A DNA stretch of 64,000 nt from Halieaceae bacterium UBA4452. GTDB lineage: Bacteria > Pseudomonadota > Gammaproteobacteria > Pseudomonadales > Halieaceae. Below the pieces are notes generated by a model that saw only the letters and a list, made by a program, of their open reading frames with translations, had not been told where the DNA came from and did no database searches. The stretch lies in assembly GCA_002389505.1 (NCBI GenBank), contig DGPA01000044.1:295540-359539 (forward strand), given 5' to 3'. This document shows positions 54,086 through 63,237 of the stretch, piece after piece. Every line of letters starts with the position of its first letter. The first letter of the stretch is position 1. The position numbers were made by a program, and so were the translations under genes.

Positions 54086-55318
54086 CTACGCTGATTGCTG
54101 CCGACGAGCGCGCTCCGCTCGGTACAATATCCGAAGACGCGACTCGAGCTCTTCGCGCTCCCCGTAGCAACCTCGCAGCAGTCGCGCACCGGATTCAGCA
54201 TCGAAGCTATCGCGCCCATGCAATACCCGGCGATTATCAAAGGCCATTAACTGACCCGGGGATAAACGAAAGCGCATTTGATTGTCTGGATCGTTGCACA
54301 AGGTCTGAAACCGTCGATACGCCGCATAAAACGTCGTAAGGGTGTCAAAATCAGCGTGCATGGGTGAACGCAGCCAATAGGTATGCCTGACCGTGCTTAG
54401 TTGTCCACTCCCGTCGTGCTCAAGGACCGGCGCGCAAAAGCGATGATCAAACTGTCGATCTTTGGTACCAAAAGGAATCGCCAGAGTAGCGAGGACTTCA
54501 AAAAACTCAGGGCACTCATTGCGTAACTGTTCGGCTACCGCGAAACCGTCAACTAGCAGGCTCTCACCGCCTGTCGCTGAATTTTGCAAGCAAAATAGAA
54601 ACTGCAGGCCCGGGACGTACTCCCGGGTCGCCAGATCACTATGGACACCTAGTGCAATGGCTGTGTAAGCGTTGGAATTGCTGCTCGGTAGGCTTTGTAC
54701 TTCAAAGACGTCGCCAAAATTACTGGGCCGAATAGGTCCTATCAGCTCAGCAATACCCGGTATGACCGCCGGATCTGCGGGCAGGCCACCCAGCAAACTG
54801 ACGCCATCGCGGTGCAAGGTCTCCAGCCAAACGCGTAACGCCTCTACGTCACCCGCATAGACAGCTGCACCGTCCTGCCAATGAGGTAAAGGGGCTGGCT
54901 GGGGCCAGAGATTCCGCGCCGGCAATGCTTCCAAGGGATCATTTGATCTGCACAGCGAGGTATAGAGCCAACCCGGATGGTAGCGACTGTTCAATCCCTC
55001 GGGGTGCCATTGGATTTCAAGAAAACCATCGGGAGCGACCCGCGCATCGCTCACTGTAAGATCTTCGGGCAAATCCGTAAGGGCAATACGTTGCTCGCGT
55101 GTCTGGGTATGGAAGGTACCGGCGTCGGGACTGAACTCACGCAGCCAGAGATGGGGTACACGGTGGGAGCTGTGATCATCAAACACCAAGGTGAGCCCTC
55201 CCTCACAGAGGACCACCTGTGTTAACGCATGCTCTACCCCATAACACTCAAAGTCAGGAATGATTAATTCATCTAAGGTCTCATCATCTTGACCGTAGTC
55301 TGGATCGTTATCGCCCAT
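54086..55318 (-). CDS. gamma-butyrobetaine hydroxylase-like dioxygenase (copy 1)
   Basis: Fe(II)/2-oxoglutarate dioxygenase of the TauD/GBBH type, 410 residues. The N-terminal DUF971-like domain (DHSSHRVPHLWLRE) precedes the catalytic domain with the metal motif HSD in GVHSDLATREYVPG and the distal His in RRVLHGRDSF. It would hydroxylate gamma-butyrobetaine to L-carnitine. It is directly upstream of the carnitine dehydrogenase gene. A divergent paralogue is at 56897. Start has GGAG 8 bases upstream. Confidence 0.85.
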   Translation of the reverse strand: MGDNDPDYGQDDETLDELIIPDFECYGVEHALTQVVLCEGGLTLVFDDHSSHRVPHLWLREFSPDAGTFHTQTREQRIALTDLPEDLTVSDARVAPDGFLEIQWHPEGLNSRYHPGWLYTSLCRSNDPLEALPARNLWPQPAPLPHWQDGAAVYAGDVEALRVWLETLHRDGVSLLGGLPADPAVIPGIAELIGPIRPSNFGDVFEVQSLPSSNSNAYTAIALGVHSDLATREYVPGLQFLFCLQNSATGGESLLVDGFAVAEQLRNECPEFFEVLATLAIPFGTKDRQFDHRFCAPVLEHDGSGQLSTVRHTYWLRSPMHADFDTLTTFYAAYRRFQTLCNDPDNQMRFRLSPGQLMAFDNRRVLHGRDSFDAESGARLLRGCYGEREELESRLRILYRAERARRQQSA

Positions 55319-55603
55319 GCCTGCTCTCCACTGCAGCTATGCAACGCCACGCTATTCGCTGTGCTGATAACAACGTGGCGCGCAGCAGGATTCTAGGGTG
55401 ATCTGATGCTCTATGGCAACCAACAATGCTGCGGAGTGACGCCGGCCTCGCTTAGGTGGATACTGACATCTGTCCCTGATTGTTGGGTGGCCTTGGCCGC
55501 CCTGAGATCCACGACTATCTCGCTGCTTAGACGTAAGGGTAGATCAACACGGCACTTGTGGGAGACACTTGCGAAGCGAGATCATAGATAACGAGTGTTA
55601 CTG
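55319..55603. promoter_or_regulatory. divergent intergenic region between the dioxygenase and BCCT-like genes
   Basis: About 285 bases that must carry promoters for both the carnitine genes (minus) and the BCCT-like/GBBH genes (plus). No clear -10/-35 pair, operator or small gene is visible. A regulator for this pathway is not in the window. Confidence 0.35.
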
Positions 55604-56758
55604 ATGACTGAAATATTGACTGTGGCCATTGCCTGTATCCTGCTAACCGCATTATTTATTGCGGTTTACTGGCGGGATGTTGTCTGCGTCGGTGAGATAC
55701 CCGTCTCTTTTTTTACGTTGATGGCCATTCTCTTTACTTCAGGTTTAGACGTTGGTTTGGTGATGTTTCCGTTAGTTGACTTCCAGGTCTATGCTAGCGA
55801 AGCTGATTATGCTTTTAGCAATCCACTGGCTATCGAATTTGGGTTCTGGGGATTTTTAGTGTGGGGCTTATATTTCACCACCACGGTTTATTTTTGCATC
55901 ATTGAGCCAAAACTAAAGCTCTTTGAAATACCGTTGATAAAGTGGGTCAATGACCTAGTCATTATTGGCACCTGCGCGTTCACAGGGTTTCTCTTCCTCA
56001 GTTACCTGCCCGACTACATAGCGGGCATTACCCCATTGCAGCGCCTATTACTGGTCGCACTGGTGGTGTTACTCGCGGTAATATCTAGTACGCATATCCG
56101 CTTTGTCAGGATACTCAGCGTCTCGTCTACGCTGTTATTTTTTGCGCTGATCCTAGGCGTCGGGTGGTCATCGGGAATGGGTATCACCGGTCTTTATCAG
56201 TCAATGGCTACGCTGGGAGACTACTTCCGACACCTACCACGCTTTTTGGCCCCCATCACCGACTACCATGAATTTTACCTGTACTGGTGGTTCGCATGGA
56301 GCATCATGATTGGGCAGTTCGTATCGCGTTTTGTCGGTGGCATAAAAATTAGTCGTCTGTTGTTGGCACTACTGATTGTACCGTCCATACCCATTGCTCT
56401 CTGGTTTTCTGTGCTGTACCACTACTTTGCTACCGACATGGAAGTCACCGCTGGCTGGCGCTGGGCTATGGTTGCTGTCGGCACGTTATTCGTTGTCAAT
56501 TCTTTGGACTCATTGATGCGGCTCTACACCCGCAATATTGGCATAACGGTGCAGCGCCTCGGTGGTAGCACCTATGTGTTGTTCAACTGGAGCATTCTTT
56601 TTGGCTTAATCCTGCTATACCAACTCACACCACTGCGTATTGAATGGTTTGGCCTGGCCGTCATTGCACTTTATACCGCGGTCACCTTACTGATAATAAA
56701 GCACCGTAACGCACCTATCTGGCCCAAGCGACGAGCCTCAAACGGCGCTGTTAGCTAG
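55604..56758 (+). CDS. short, divergent BCCT-like membrane transporter
   Basis: The 384-residue protein has about ten membrane segments. The core stretch YWWFAWSIMIGQFVSRFVGG, followed by LLIVPSIPIALWFSVLYHY, resembles the betaine/carnitine/choline transporter motif (WWxxWxxFxGxFIARISRGRT then PxxxxxxWF). The Arg-rich loop and much of the N-terminus are changed, and the chain is over 100 residues shorter than normal BCCT proteins. Placement between two GBBH-like genes supports uptake of gamma-butyrobetaine or carnitine, but it may be a non-transporting relative. Start at 55604 chosen over a GTG at 55595. Confidence 0.6.
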   Translation: MTEILTVAIACILLTALFIAVYWRDVVCVGEIPVSFFTLMAILFTSGLDVGLVMFPLVDFQVYASEADYAFSNPLAIEFGFWGFLVWGLYFTTTVYFCIIEPKLKLFEIPLIKWVNDLVIIGTCAFTGFLFLSYLPDYIAGITPLQRLLLVALVVLLAVISSTHIRFVRILSVSSTLLFFALILGVGWSSGMGITGLYQSMATLGDYFRHLPRFLAPITDYHEFYLYWWFAWSIMIGQFVSRFVGGIKISRLLLALLIVPSIPIALWFSVLYHYFATDMEVTAGWRWAMVAVGTLFVVNSLDSLMRLYTRNIGITVQRLGGSTYVLFNWSILFGLILLYQLTPLRIEWFGLAVIALYTAVTLLIIKHRNAPIWPKRRASNGAVS

Positions 56759-56896
56759 CAAGGTGCTATAACCTAAGTCGCCGTCTGACTAGAAATGTCC
56801 GGTATCTGACAGGGCCAAAGCTGTGGTACCTATCCGTCATTTGACGCGAACTGACGGCGCATGCACCGAAGGCGAGAAGCGCTCTATGGAGAGACC

Positions 56897-58018
56897 GTGG
56901 CTATTACCCTGACGCACATTGAAACCGACAGCAGCGCTTTTTATTTATCTTGGCCGGGCGAGCTAGCAGCGGAGTATCCCTACATCTGGTTACGCGACAA
57001 TGACCCCGCAGATTTACACCCCACCACCCAAGAACGGCTTTTCGATTTGACGAGCGTCGAACTAGATATCCAACCGCTTTTCTGGCGGCTAAGCGACAGC
57101 GCCCTCGAGCTGCAGTGGCCGGATCAGCCATCGGTATCCCACTATCCCTTGGCTTGGTTGGAAGCCCACCGGCCAGGTAGATCGCAACATGATCCAGCTC
57201 ACCAGCAACAGCACTACTGGGATGCGAATAGCTTCGTCGAACTTCCTCGCTTTGACGTTCAGCACTGCCAGCTGAACCCGCTCACCATGCTCGAAGCGCT
57301 GCAAGAAGCCAAACGAGTGGGATTGATCGTATTTAGCGGACTTGACGACGAGAAAACAGCGGGTGAACGATTCGGTGATCTTATCGGTTTTAAGCGCCAA
57401 ACCAATTTCGGCACGATGTTTGAGGTCATCAGTAAGCCCACGCCCAATAACTTGGCTTACACCTCGCTAGCCCTGCCACTGCACACGGATTTACCCAACC
57501 AGGAACACATACCGGGCTACCAGTTATTGCACTGTTACCGCAACGACGCCCAAGGTGGTGCATCGCACTTTGCCGATGGTTTCAACATTTGCGAGACCCT
57601 GCGCGAGCAAGCCCCAGAAGCGTTTTCCTTGCTCAGTGAAGTAGCCATACCCTGGCGATTTCACGATGAGGTAGAGGATATACGCTATCGTCGACCCATC
57701 ATCGAGACCGATCAGCAACAGCGTCTCACTGGGCTCGCTTTTAACGCTCATATTGCCGATGTACCGGATATGGACGGCCGGACACTTTATGATTTTTATG
57801 CAGCTTACCGCCAGTTAATGCTACGCATTCGCGATCCCCGCTACCGTATAGAACACCGCATGCGACCTGGCGAAATGGTGATGTTCGATAATCGGCGCAT
57901 ATTACATGGACGCGAAGCCTTTAGTGCCTCGGGTAGCGAACGGGATTTGCGGGGCTACTATATTGAACATAATGAGGTCGACAGTAGGATGCGAGTTCTT
58001 GCCCGACAGTCACATTAA
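56897..58018 (+). CDS. gamma-butyrobetaine hydroxylase-like dioxygenase (copy 2)
   Basis: A second member of the TauD/GBBH family, 373 residues from a GTG at 56897, which has GGAGAG just ahead; an ATG at 56861 would add 12 residues. It keeps the N-terminal domain (YIWLRDNDPADLHP) and the metal motif HTD in LPLHTDLPNQEHIPG, the distal His in RRILHGREAF, and the Arg after it. It is clearly diverged from copy 1, so the two may differ in substrate (for example trimethyllysine-type or other betaines). Confidence 0.82.
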   Translation: MAITLTHIETDSSAFYLSWPGELAAEYPYIWLRDNDPADLHPTTQERLFDLTSVELDIQPLFWRLSDSALELQWPDQPSVSHYPLAWLEAHRPGRSQHDPAHQQQHYWDANSFVELPRFDVQHCQLNPLTMLEALQEAKRVGLIVFSGLDDEKTAGERFGDLIGFKRQTNFGTMFEVISKPTPNNLAYTSLALPLHTDLPNQEHIPGYQLLHCYRNDAQGGASHFADGFNICETLREQAPEAFSLLSEVAIPWRFHDEVEDIRYRRPIIETDQQQRLTGLAFNAHIADVPDMDGRTLYDFYAAYRQLMLRIRDPRYRIEHRMRPGEMVMFDNRRILHGREAFSASGSERDLRGYYIEHNEVDSRMRVLARQSH

Positions 58019-58057
58019 CATCGCCGCCGTCAGACTGGTTTACGCAACGGCATACAT

Positions 58058-59266
58058 TTAGCGAACCGGTGCAAGCCCCATCTGGAGATGCAGGGCATCG
58101 CCGTCGTAGGGGTGGGCTCGAGCGACCGCCTCATCGAGAACGACCCCCAAACCCGGAGCGCTAGGGGGTATGACATAACCGTCTTGCCACTGTATGCCCT
58201 GCTCAAGTAGCTGGCCGTGAAATCCACCCCAGGTTTCAATGCCCTCAAGGATTAAAAAGTTGGGGGAACAACAAGCCAGCTGAATATTGGCTGCGCCAAC
58301 AATGGGGCCACAATACAAATGTGGCGCAATTTGCGCGTAGTGGACTTCCGCTAGTGCGGCAATTTTTTTCGCTTCGAGTAGCCCGCCCACCCGACCCAGA
58401 TTGAGCTGCAGTATGGCAGCTGCGCCGTCTTGAAGAACTCTCGCAAATTCATACTTCGTGCATAAGCGCTCGCCCGTGGCCACAGGAATGCTGGTTGAGC
58501 GCGCCACACGCGCCATCTCTGCGGTGTTTTCCGGAGGCGTGGGTTCTTCAAACCACAGAGGATCATAGGCTTCCAAGCGCTTTGCCAGGCGGATGGCGCC
58601 GGCCGCAGTGAATTGGCCATGGGTACCAAATAAAAGATCAACCGAGCCACCGACCGCCTCGCGAAGGGTGCGGACAAACGCCTCTGACCGATCAAGCTCT
58701 TGACCGGTCGGCATGCCACCGTCGAACACCGTATACGGTCCCGCAGGGTCGAATTTAAGCGCTGTAAAGCCCTGCTGCACATACTCAAGTGCACGCTGCG
58801 CTGCACGTTCAGGATTGCTGTAGACGTGCTCGTCGTCGTCGACGTCCGGATAAACGTCGCCACAGGCAGGATAAATATATGTATAGCTCCGCAAGCGCTC
58901 ATGTACCCGACCACCCAGCAGTTCATACACGGGCTTATCGCAAGCCTTACCCACAATATCCCAGCAGGCCACCTCAAGCGCAGAGAGCACCCCCATCAAT
59001 GACACATCTGGGCGAAGCGTATATCCGGCTCCATAAACCGAACGCCATAGCTGCTCAATGCGAAAGGGATCATGGCCAACAACAAAGCGTTCAGCGGTAT
59101 CTTTAAGCATCGCCTCCACAACATGGGCACTGAAGGTGGCACAATAGACCTCACCATACCCAACAATGCCGGTATCAGTGACCAATTTTACAAAGATAAA
59201 GTAGCGCCCACCAAAATGCGGTGGCGGATTGGCAACAACAAAGGTCTCAAAATGATTAATGATCAT
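58058..59266 (-). CDS. mandelate racemase/enolase superfamily protein, dehydratase-like
   Basis: The 402-residue enolase-superfamily enzyme has an N-terminal capping domain and a TIM barrel with metal ligands in FEEPTPPEN and ATGERL, and KxD-type residues around LKFDPAGPY. The late IAPHLYCGP His is the acid/base of the galactonate-dehydratase-like subgroup. It probably dehydrates a sugar acid. It overlaps the start region of the alcohol dehydrogenase gene by 4 bases. Confidence 0.85.
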   Translation of the reverse strand: MIINHFETFVVANPPPHFGGRYFIFVKLVTDTGIVGYGEVYCATFSAHVVEAMLKDTAERFVVGHDPFRIEQLWRSVYGAGYTLRPDVSLMGVLSALEVACWDIVGKACDKPVYELLGGRVHERLRSYTYIYPACGDVYPDVDDDEHVYSNPERAAQRALEYVQQGFTALKFDPAGPYTVFDGGMPTGQELDRSEAFVRTLREAVGGSVDLLFGTHGQFTAAGAIRLAKRLEAYDPLWFEEPTPPENTAEMARVARSTSIPVATGERLCTKYEFARVLQDGAAAILQLNLGRVGGLLEAKKIAALAEVHYAQIAPHLYCGPIVGAANIQLACCSPNFLILEGIETWGGFHGQLLEQGIQWQDGYVIPPSAPGLGVVLDEAVARAHPYDGDALHLQMGLAPVR

Positions 59267-60345
59267 GTGAATACCACAACATTTCGCAAGGCTGCTCCCG
59301 CACGCATAGAGGAAACAGCCTCGTTAATCTCCTCCAAGGCGTAACGACCACTGATTAACTCATCCAGCTTTAAGAATCCGTTTTGATACAGCTGCGCGAG
59401 CTTGGGAATATCGACCTTGACGGTCGCCGAGCCCATTTTTGAGCCTACAATCCTCTGACCTAACGCTGCCAGCGTGCCGGGGTCAAATTCCCCAAAAATA
59501 CCTGAGGGAGGCATGCCGACAATGACCGACGTACCCCCTCTCGCCAGCACTGATAAAGACAAATCGATCGCGCTTTTTGCGCCGACGGTGACAAAGGCGT
59601 AGTCGACACCACGGCCATCAGTTATCTCCATTACCTGCTGGACGCAGTCTAACGCCTGACTATTGACGGTATGACTGGCCCCAAAGGTTTTGGCTATCTG
59701 CAACTTACTGTTCAATACATCCATGGCAATAACTGTCTCTGCAGCGCGGTGCACTGCGCCCTGAATGCTGTTAATACCGACGCCACCACAGCCGATCACT
59801 GCGACTGAGCTGCTCGGCTCGATCGCGGCGGTATTGGATACTGCACCAAACCCTGTGAGCACACCACAGGCCAGCAGGGCTGCGGCATCGAGCGGGATAT
59901 CCTCAGGGATAACAGATACTTGGCTCTGTTCCACCACGACCTCTTCCGCGAAAGCACCTGTGCGTAGTCCTTGCTGGAGCGACTCCCCAGCACCGTCTGT
60001 TAGTGGGCTTGAATCGTCTAAGGAAAAGCTAACATCGCACTGGGTTTCACGTTTATGTGAGCAGTGATGGCATTGCCCACAAGAGCGAATGAGCGTGACG
60101 ACAACATGATCACCCACCGCTATAGTCGACACACCTGCACCAACCCCTCGCACAACACCCGCAGCCTCGTGACCATAAACTGCGGGTAAATCGCCACCCC
60201 AACCGCCATCAAGCAACACAATATCACTGTGACAAATAGCCACTGCTGCAAGGCGTATGTGTACCTCACCCGGACCGGGCTCAGCAATAGCCACCTCTTC
60301 AATCTGTAAGGGCTCACCAAAAGCGCGGCAAACAGCAGCTCTCAT
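59263..60345 (-). CDS. zinc-dependent alcohol dehydrogenase, class III type
   Basis: The 360-residue MDR enzyme has the catalytic-zinc residues in AICHSD, GHEAAG and ACGVLTG, and the structural zinc cysteines in SCGQCHHC...C. The NAD motif GCGGVGINSIQG follows. The long segment between the structural zinc and the Rossmann part resembles formaldehyde/glutathione-dependent dehydrogenases. Substrate unknown. Start at 60345 with an AAAGGAA site; an open frame to 60399 adds 18 residues that look non-family. Its stop overlaps the ATG of the downstream dehydratase gene. Confidence 0.88.
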   Translation of the reverse strand: MRAAVCRAFGEPLQIEEVAIAEPGPGEVHIRLAAVAICHSDIVLLDGGWGGDLPAVYGHEAAGVVRGVGAGVSTIAVGDHVVVTLIRSCGQCHHCSHKRETQCDVSFSLDDSSPLTDGAGESLQQGLRTGAFAEEVVVEQSQVSVIPEDIPLDAAALLACGVLTGFGAVSNTAAIEPSSSVAVIGCGGVGINSIQGAVHRAAETVIAMDVLNSKLQIAKTFGASHTVNSQALDCVQQVMEITDGRGVDYAFVTVGAKSAIDLSLSVLARGGTSVIVGMPPSGIFGEFDPGTLAALGQRIVGSKMGSATVKVDIPKLAQLYQNGFLKLDELISGRYALEEINEAVSSMRAGAALRNVVVFT

Positions 60346-60440
60346 TTTTTTCTTTCCTTTAAAAAAGAACCCAGTATTGTACGATTTCAGGAAAAGCACT
60401 AGTGCCAGTGCACTGATATACAGCAGGGAGCAAGCGCCTA

Positions 60441-61409
60441 ATGATGACGGTGGGTTTTATTGGTTTGGGTAATGTGGGCGCCAATCTGGCGGCTAGTCTG
60501 GCGCGCAACGGGTTCGAACTGACCGTTCGAGATCTCAATAGAGAGCTTGCCCAGCCCTTTCTTGATGGTGGCGCAGCCTGGGCCGATTCGCCCGCGGCGA
60601 TGGCAGAAGCCGTTGATGTGACCATCACCTGTCTACCTAGCCCAGCCGCCTGCCAAGAAGTGATGGAGGGGAAAAACGGTGTTTTGGAGAGCCTCGAGCC
60701 GGGTAAGGTCTGGGTTGAAATGAGCACCACCGACTTTCTTGAGGTAGGTAGACTGGGTGAGCGTGTTCAAGCAAGGGGTGCCGATGCCGCTGATTGTCCG
60801 GTATCTGGCGGCTGTCACCGGGCCGCAACGGGCAATATCGCGATTCTTGCCGGCTGTAATCGCTCGGTGTTTGAACGCTTACTACCCCTACTAACCGTGC
60901 TTGGGCGGCGGGTTTTACACACCGGCGAACTGGGTAGTGCATCAAAGATAAAAGTCATGACCAATTATCTTGCTACCGCCAATCTAGTGACGCTCTGTGA
61001 AGCGCTAGTGACGGCTAAAATGTCGAACTTGGATCTGGCTACCGTTTATGAGGCCGTCAAGATTTCGTCGGGTAACTCATTTGTACATGAGACCGAAAGT
61101 CAGGTAATACTCAATGGCAGTCGGGATATTAATTTCACCATGGATCTAGTCCTCAAAGATATTGGTCTGTTTCAGTCCATGGCAGAGCAAGCCGGTGTCC
61201 CGCTAGAAATATCGCCTCGTCTCATTGACATCTTTGAAGACGGGCAGTCCCGCTACGGTCCGCGCGAATGGTCGCCAAACATTATTCGTCGTTTGGAGGA
61301 TGCCTGTAACACGCAGGTACTGGCTCCTGGATTTCCTGCGCAGATATTGGATGAGGAGCCTGAGGAGGCCGGTTATGAGGTCGTTCCGCCGGGTAGATCA
61401 GTGGATTAA
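60441..61409 (+). CDS. NAD-binding beta-hydroxyacid dehydrogenase (HIBADH family)
   Basis: The 322-residue protein has the Rossmann motif GFIGLGNVGANLA at its N-terminus, ADCPVSGGCHRAATG (substrate site) and the catalytic Lys in KVMTNYLATAN. It could act on 3-hydroxyisobutyrate, tartronate semialdehyde or a related hydroxyacid. It diverges from the alcohol dehydrogenase gene (95-base gap) and is convergent with the aldehyde dehydrogenase gene. No pathway is certain. Confidence 0.88.
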   Translation: MMTVGFIGLGNVGANLAASLARNGFELTVRDLNRELAQPFLDGGAAWADSPAAMAEAVDVTITCLPSPAACQEVMEGKNGVLESLEPGKVWVEMSTTDFLEVGRLGERVQARGADAADCPVSGGCHRAATGNIAILAGCNRSVFERLLPLLTVLGRRVLHTGELGSASKIKVMTNYLATANLVTLCEALVTAKMSNLDLATVYEAVKISSGNSFVHETESQVILNGSRDINFTMDLVLKDIGLFQSMAEQAGVPLEISPRLIDIFEDGQSRYGPREWSPNIIRRLEDACNTQVLAPGFPAQILDEEPEEAGYEVVPPGRSVD

Positions 61410-61428
61410 CAGGGTCTACTGCCTTATC

Positions 61429-62874
61429 TCATGGGGTCATATTAAGACTAGCCAGACCGTGCAGCGTCTTTATCTCCACATAATCTTCCAGCCCCAATGC
61501 TCCCCCCTCCCGACCATTGCCCGATTGCTTGTAGCCGCCAAAAGGTGATCCGTATTCGACCGCCCCACCGTTTAGGTGCACCGCACCGGCACGCAAACGA
61601 CGGGCAACGCGGCGAGCCCGATCAACATCATTCGTTTGCACATAAGCCGCCAAACCGTAGGGCGTATCGTTAGCTATGGCAATAGCCTCCTCTTCAGTGT
61701 CAAAGGGGATGATGACTAATACAGGGCCAAAAATTTCTTCCCGGGCAATACGCATATCGTTAGTCACATCGGTGAACACCGTGGGCATGACAAACCAGCC
61801 GCTTTCACACCCTTCAGGCCTGCCCAAACCGCCCACCAACAGCTTCGCTCCCTCGTCAATGCCCGCCTGAATAAGCGCTTGAACGCGCTTGAATTGAATT
61901 TCATCAAACAGTGGACCAAGGTGGTCGCCCTCCATCGCCGGGTCGCCCACGGTTGTTTGCTTGACGGCGGCGCTGACTAACGACAGCACTTCCTCATAAC
62001 AGCCACGTTCGACGAGCAATCGTGTCGGTGCGTCACAGGACTGCCCCGTGTTAACAAAGCACTCCGCTACCGAAGCACTGATGCATTGAGCAAGGTGGCA
62101 GTCGGCGAAAACGAGATTAGGAGATTTGCCACCCAGCTCCAACGTCACCCGCTTGACTGTCTCTGCCGAATCACGAGTGACCGCCGCACCGGCCCGAGTA
62201 GAGCCAGTGAAAGACATCATTTGTATGTCCGGATGCATCGAGAGGGCACTGCCAACCACCGGGCCAGTCCCCTGAACTAGGTTGAATACCCCCGGCGGAT
62301 AACCCGCCTCATGTAAGATCTCCGCATAAAGTACCGCAGACAGGGGCGTATGCTCGCTAGGCTTTAACACACAGGTACAGCCGGTCGCCAATACCGGAAG
62401 CACTTTCAACACCAACTGGTTCACGGGCCAATTCCAAGGCGTGATCAGTCCACACACCCCTATGGGCTCACGTAAAAGCCAGTCGCCGTTGCCTAACTCT
62501 TCACATTCATCAAATTGCTGCAATGCATCAATAAAGCTTTGTAAATGGCCAATCGCGGTGTCCGCCTGCACATCAAGTGCGAAGGTGATGGGCGCCCCCA
62601 TCTCCATACTCATGGCTTTCGCCAACTCGTTGATACGACGCTCGGTGATAACTTTTACTTTTTTGAGATAACTCAATCGCTCAGCTTTACTGGTTTGAGA
62701 AAAATCTTCAAACGCTGCATTTGCGGCGGCCACCGCGCGATCAACATCGGCACCATTACCCAGAGGCACTTCAGCAATTTGCTGCTCAGTCGCGGGATTG
62801 ATGACCGGCATTGTTTCAGCGCTCAGCGGGGTAACCCAGTTGCCATTAACATAAAACTTATCAAGATTTTCCAT
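61429..62874 (-). CDS. NAD(P)-dependent aldehyde dehydrogenase
   Basis: The 481-residue enzyme has the catalytic Cys in NTGQSCDAPTR, the general base Glu in LELGGKSPN, and the GSTRAGAAV cofactor loop. The TPWNWPV motif is in place. It might oxidise betaine aldehyde or gamma-trimethylaminobutyraldehyde, given the betaine genes around, but the SC-D variant at the active site is not diagnostic. Start has a GAGG site. Confidence 0.9.
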   Translation of the reverse strand: MENLDKFYVNGNWVTPLSAETMPVINPATEQQIAEVPLGNGADVDRAVAAANAAFEDFSQTSKAERLSYLKKVKVITERRINELAKAMSMEMGAPITFALDVQADTAIGHLQSFIDALQQFDECEELGNGDWLLREPIGVCGLITPWNWPVNQLVLKVLPVLATGCTCVLKPSEHTPLSAVLYAEILHEAGYPPGVFNLVQGTGPVVGSALSMHPDIQMMSFTGSTRAGAAVTRDSAETVKRVTLELGGKSPNLVFADCHLAQCISASVAECFVNTGQSCDAPTRLLVERGCYEEVLSLVSAAVKQTTVGDPAMEGDHLGPLFDEIQFKRVQALIQAGIDEGAKLLVGGLGRPEGCESGWFVMPTVFTDVTNDMRIAREEIFGPVLVIIPFDTEEEAIAIANDTPYGLAAYVQTNDVDRARRVARRLRAGAVHLNGGAVEYGSPFGGYKQSGNGREGGALGLEDYVEIKTLHGLASLNMTP

Positions 62875-63237
62875 ATGATGACCTCAGTAACAGCCGTGTT
62901 TAGAAGAAACACTCCACCCATCGTTTCCGTGGCACACCCGCGCACCGGTAAGCGCGAAAGCCTATCACTGCGCAGCACTATCGCCAAGACGACAGTGGGG
63001 CGAAGATAAATCGATATCGTCCACGTCACAGGTGGACTGGATCGACGGGTGAACCGGGTACTTTTCAATTGAGAAGGCACGCCCATTTGTGCTTTCATGC
63101 AACGCTAAACCGTCATGACTCTGGCAAAGCGGTAGGCAGTGCTGTTCATGAATGAGTGGGCTATTGAGTGGGCTATGAGGCTGCGCTAGTCGCCTGTCCT
63201 TAGCGGCCACTAAGCAACAACAACAGCGAGGTATGAC
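62875..63237. promoter_or_regulatory. divergent intergenic region with an inverted repeat and a tandem duplication
   Basis: About 360 bases without a gene, separating the minus-strand aldehyde dehydrogenase from the plus-strand BKACE gene. It holds an inverted repeat GTCCAC-7-GTGGAC (63019-63037) and a perfect 12-base tandem duplication TGAGTGGGCTAT (63153-63176). No clear promoter pair is visible, and the repeats are candidate regulator sites only. Confidence 0.4.
63153..63176. repeat. 12-base perfect tandem duplication TGAGTGGGCTAT
   Basis: Two adjoining copies of TGAGTGGGCTAT. It lies about 60 bases before the start of the BKACE gene, probably in its 5' untranslated region or promoter. 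Recent slippage or a binding site are both possible. Confidence 0.85.

Noticed and set aside
55406..55591. 61-codon frame in the divergent region before the BCCT-like gene
   Set aside because: It lies over a promoter region, begins without a ribosome site and shows no family features.
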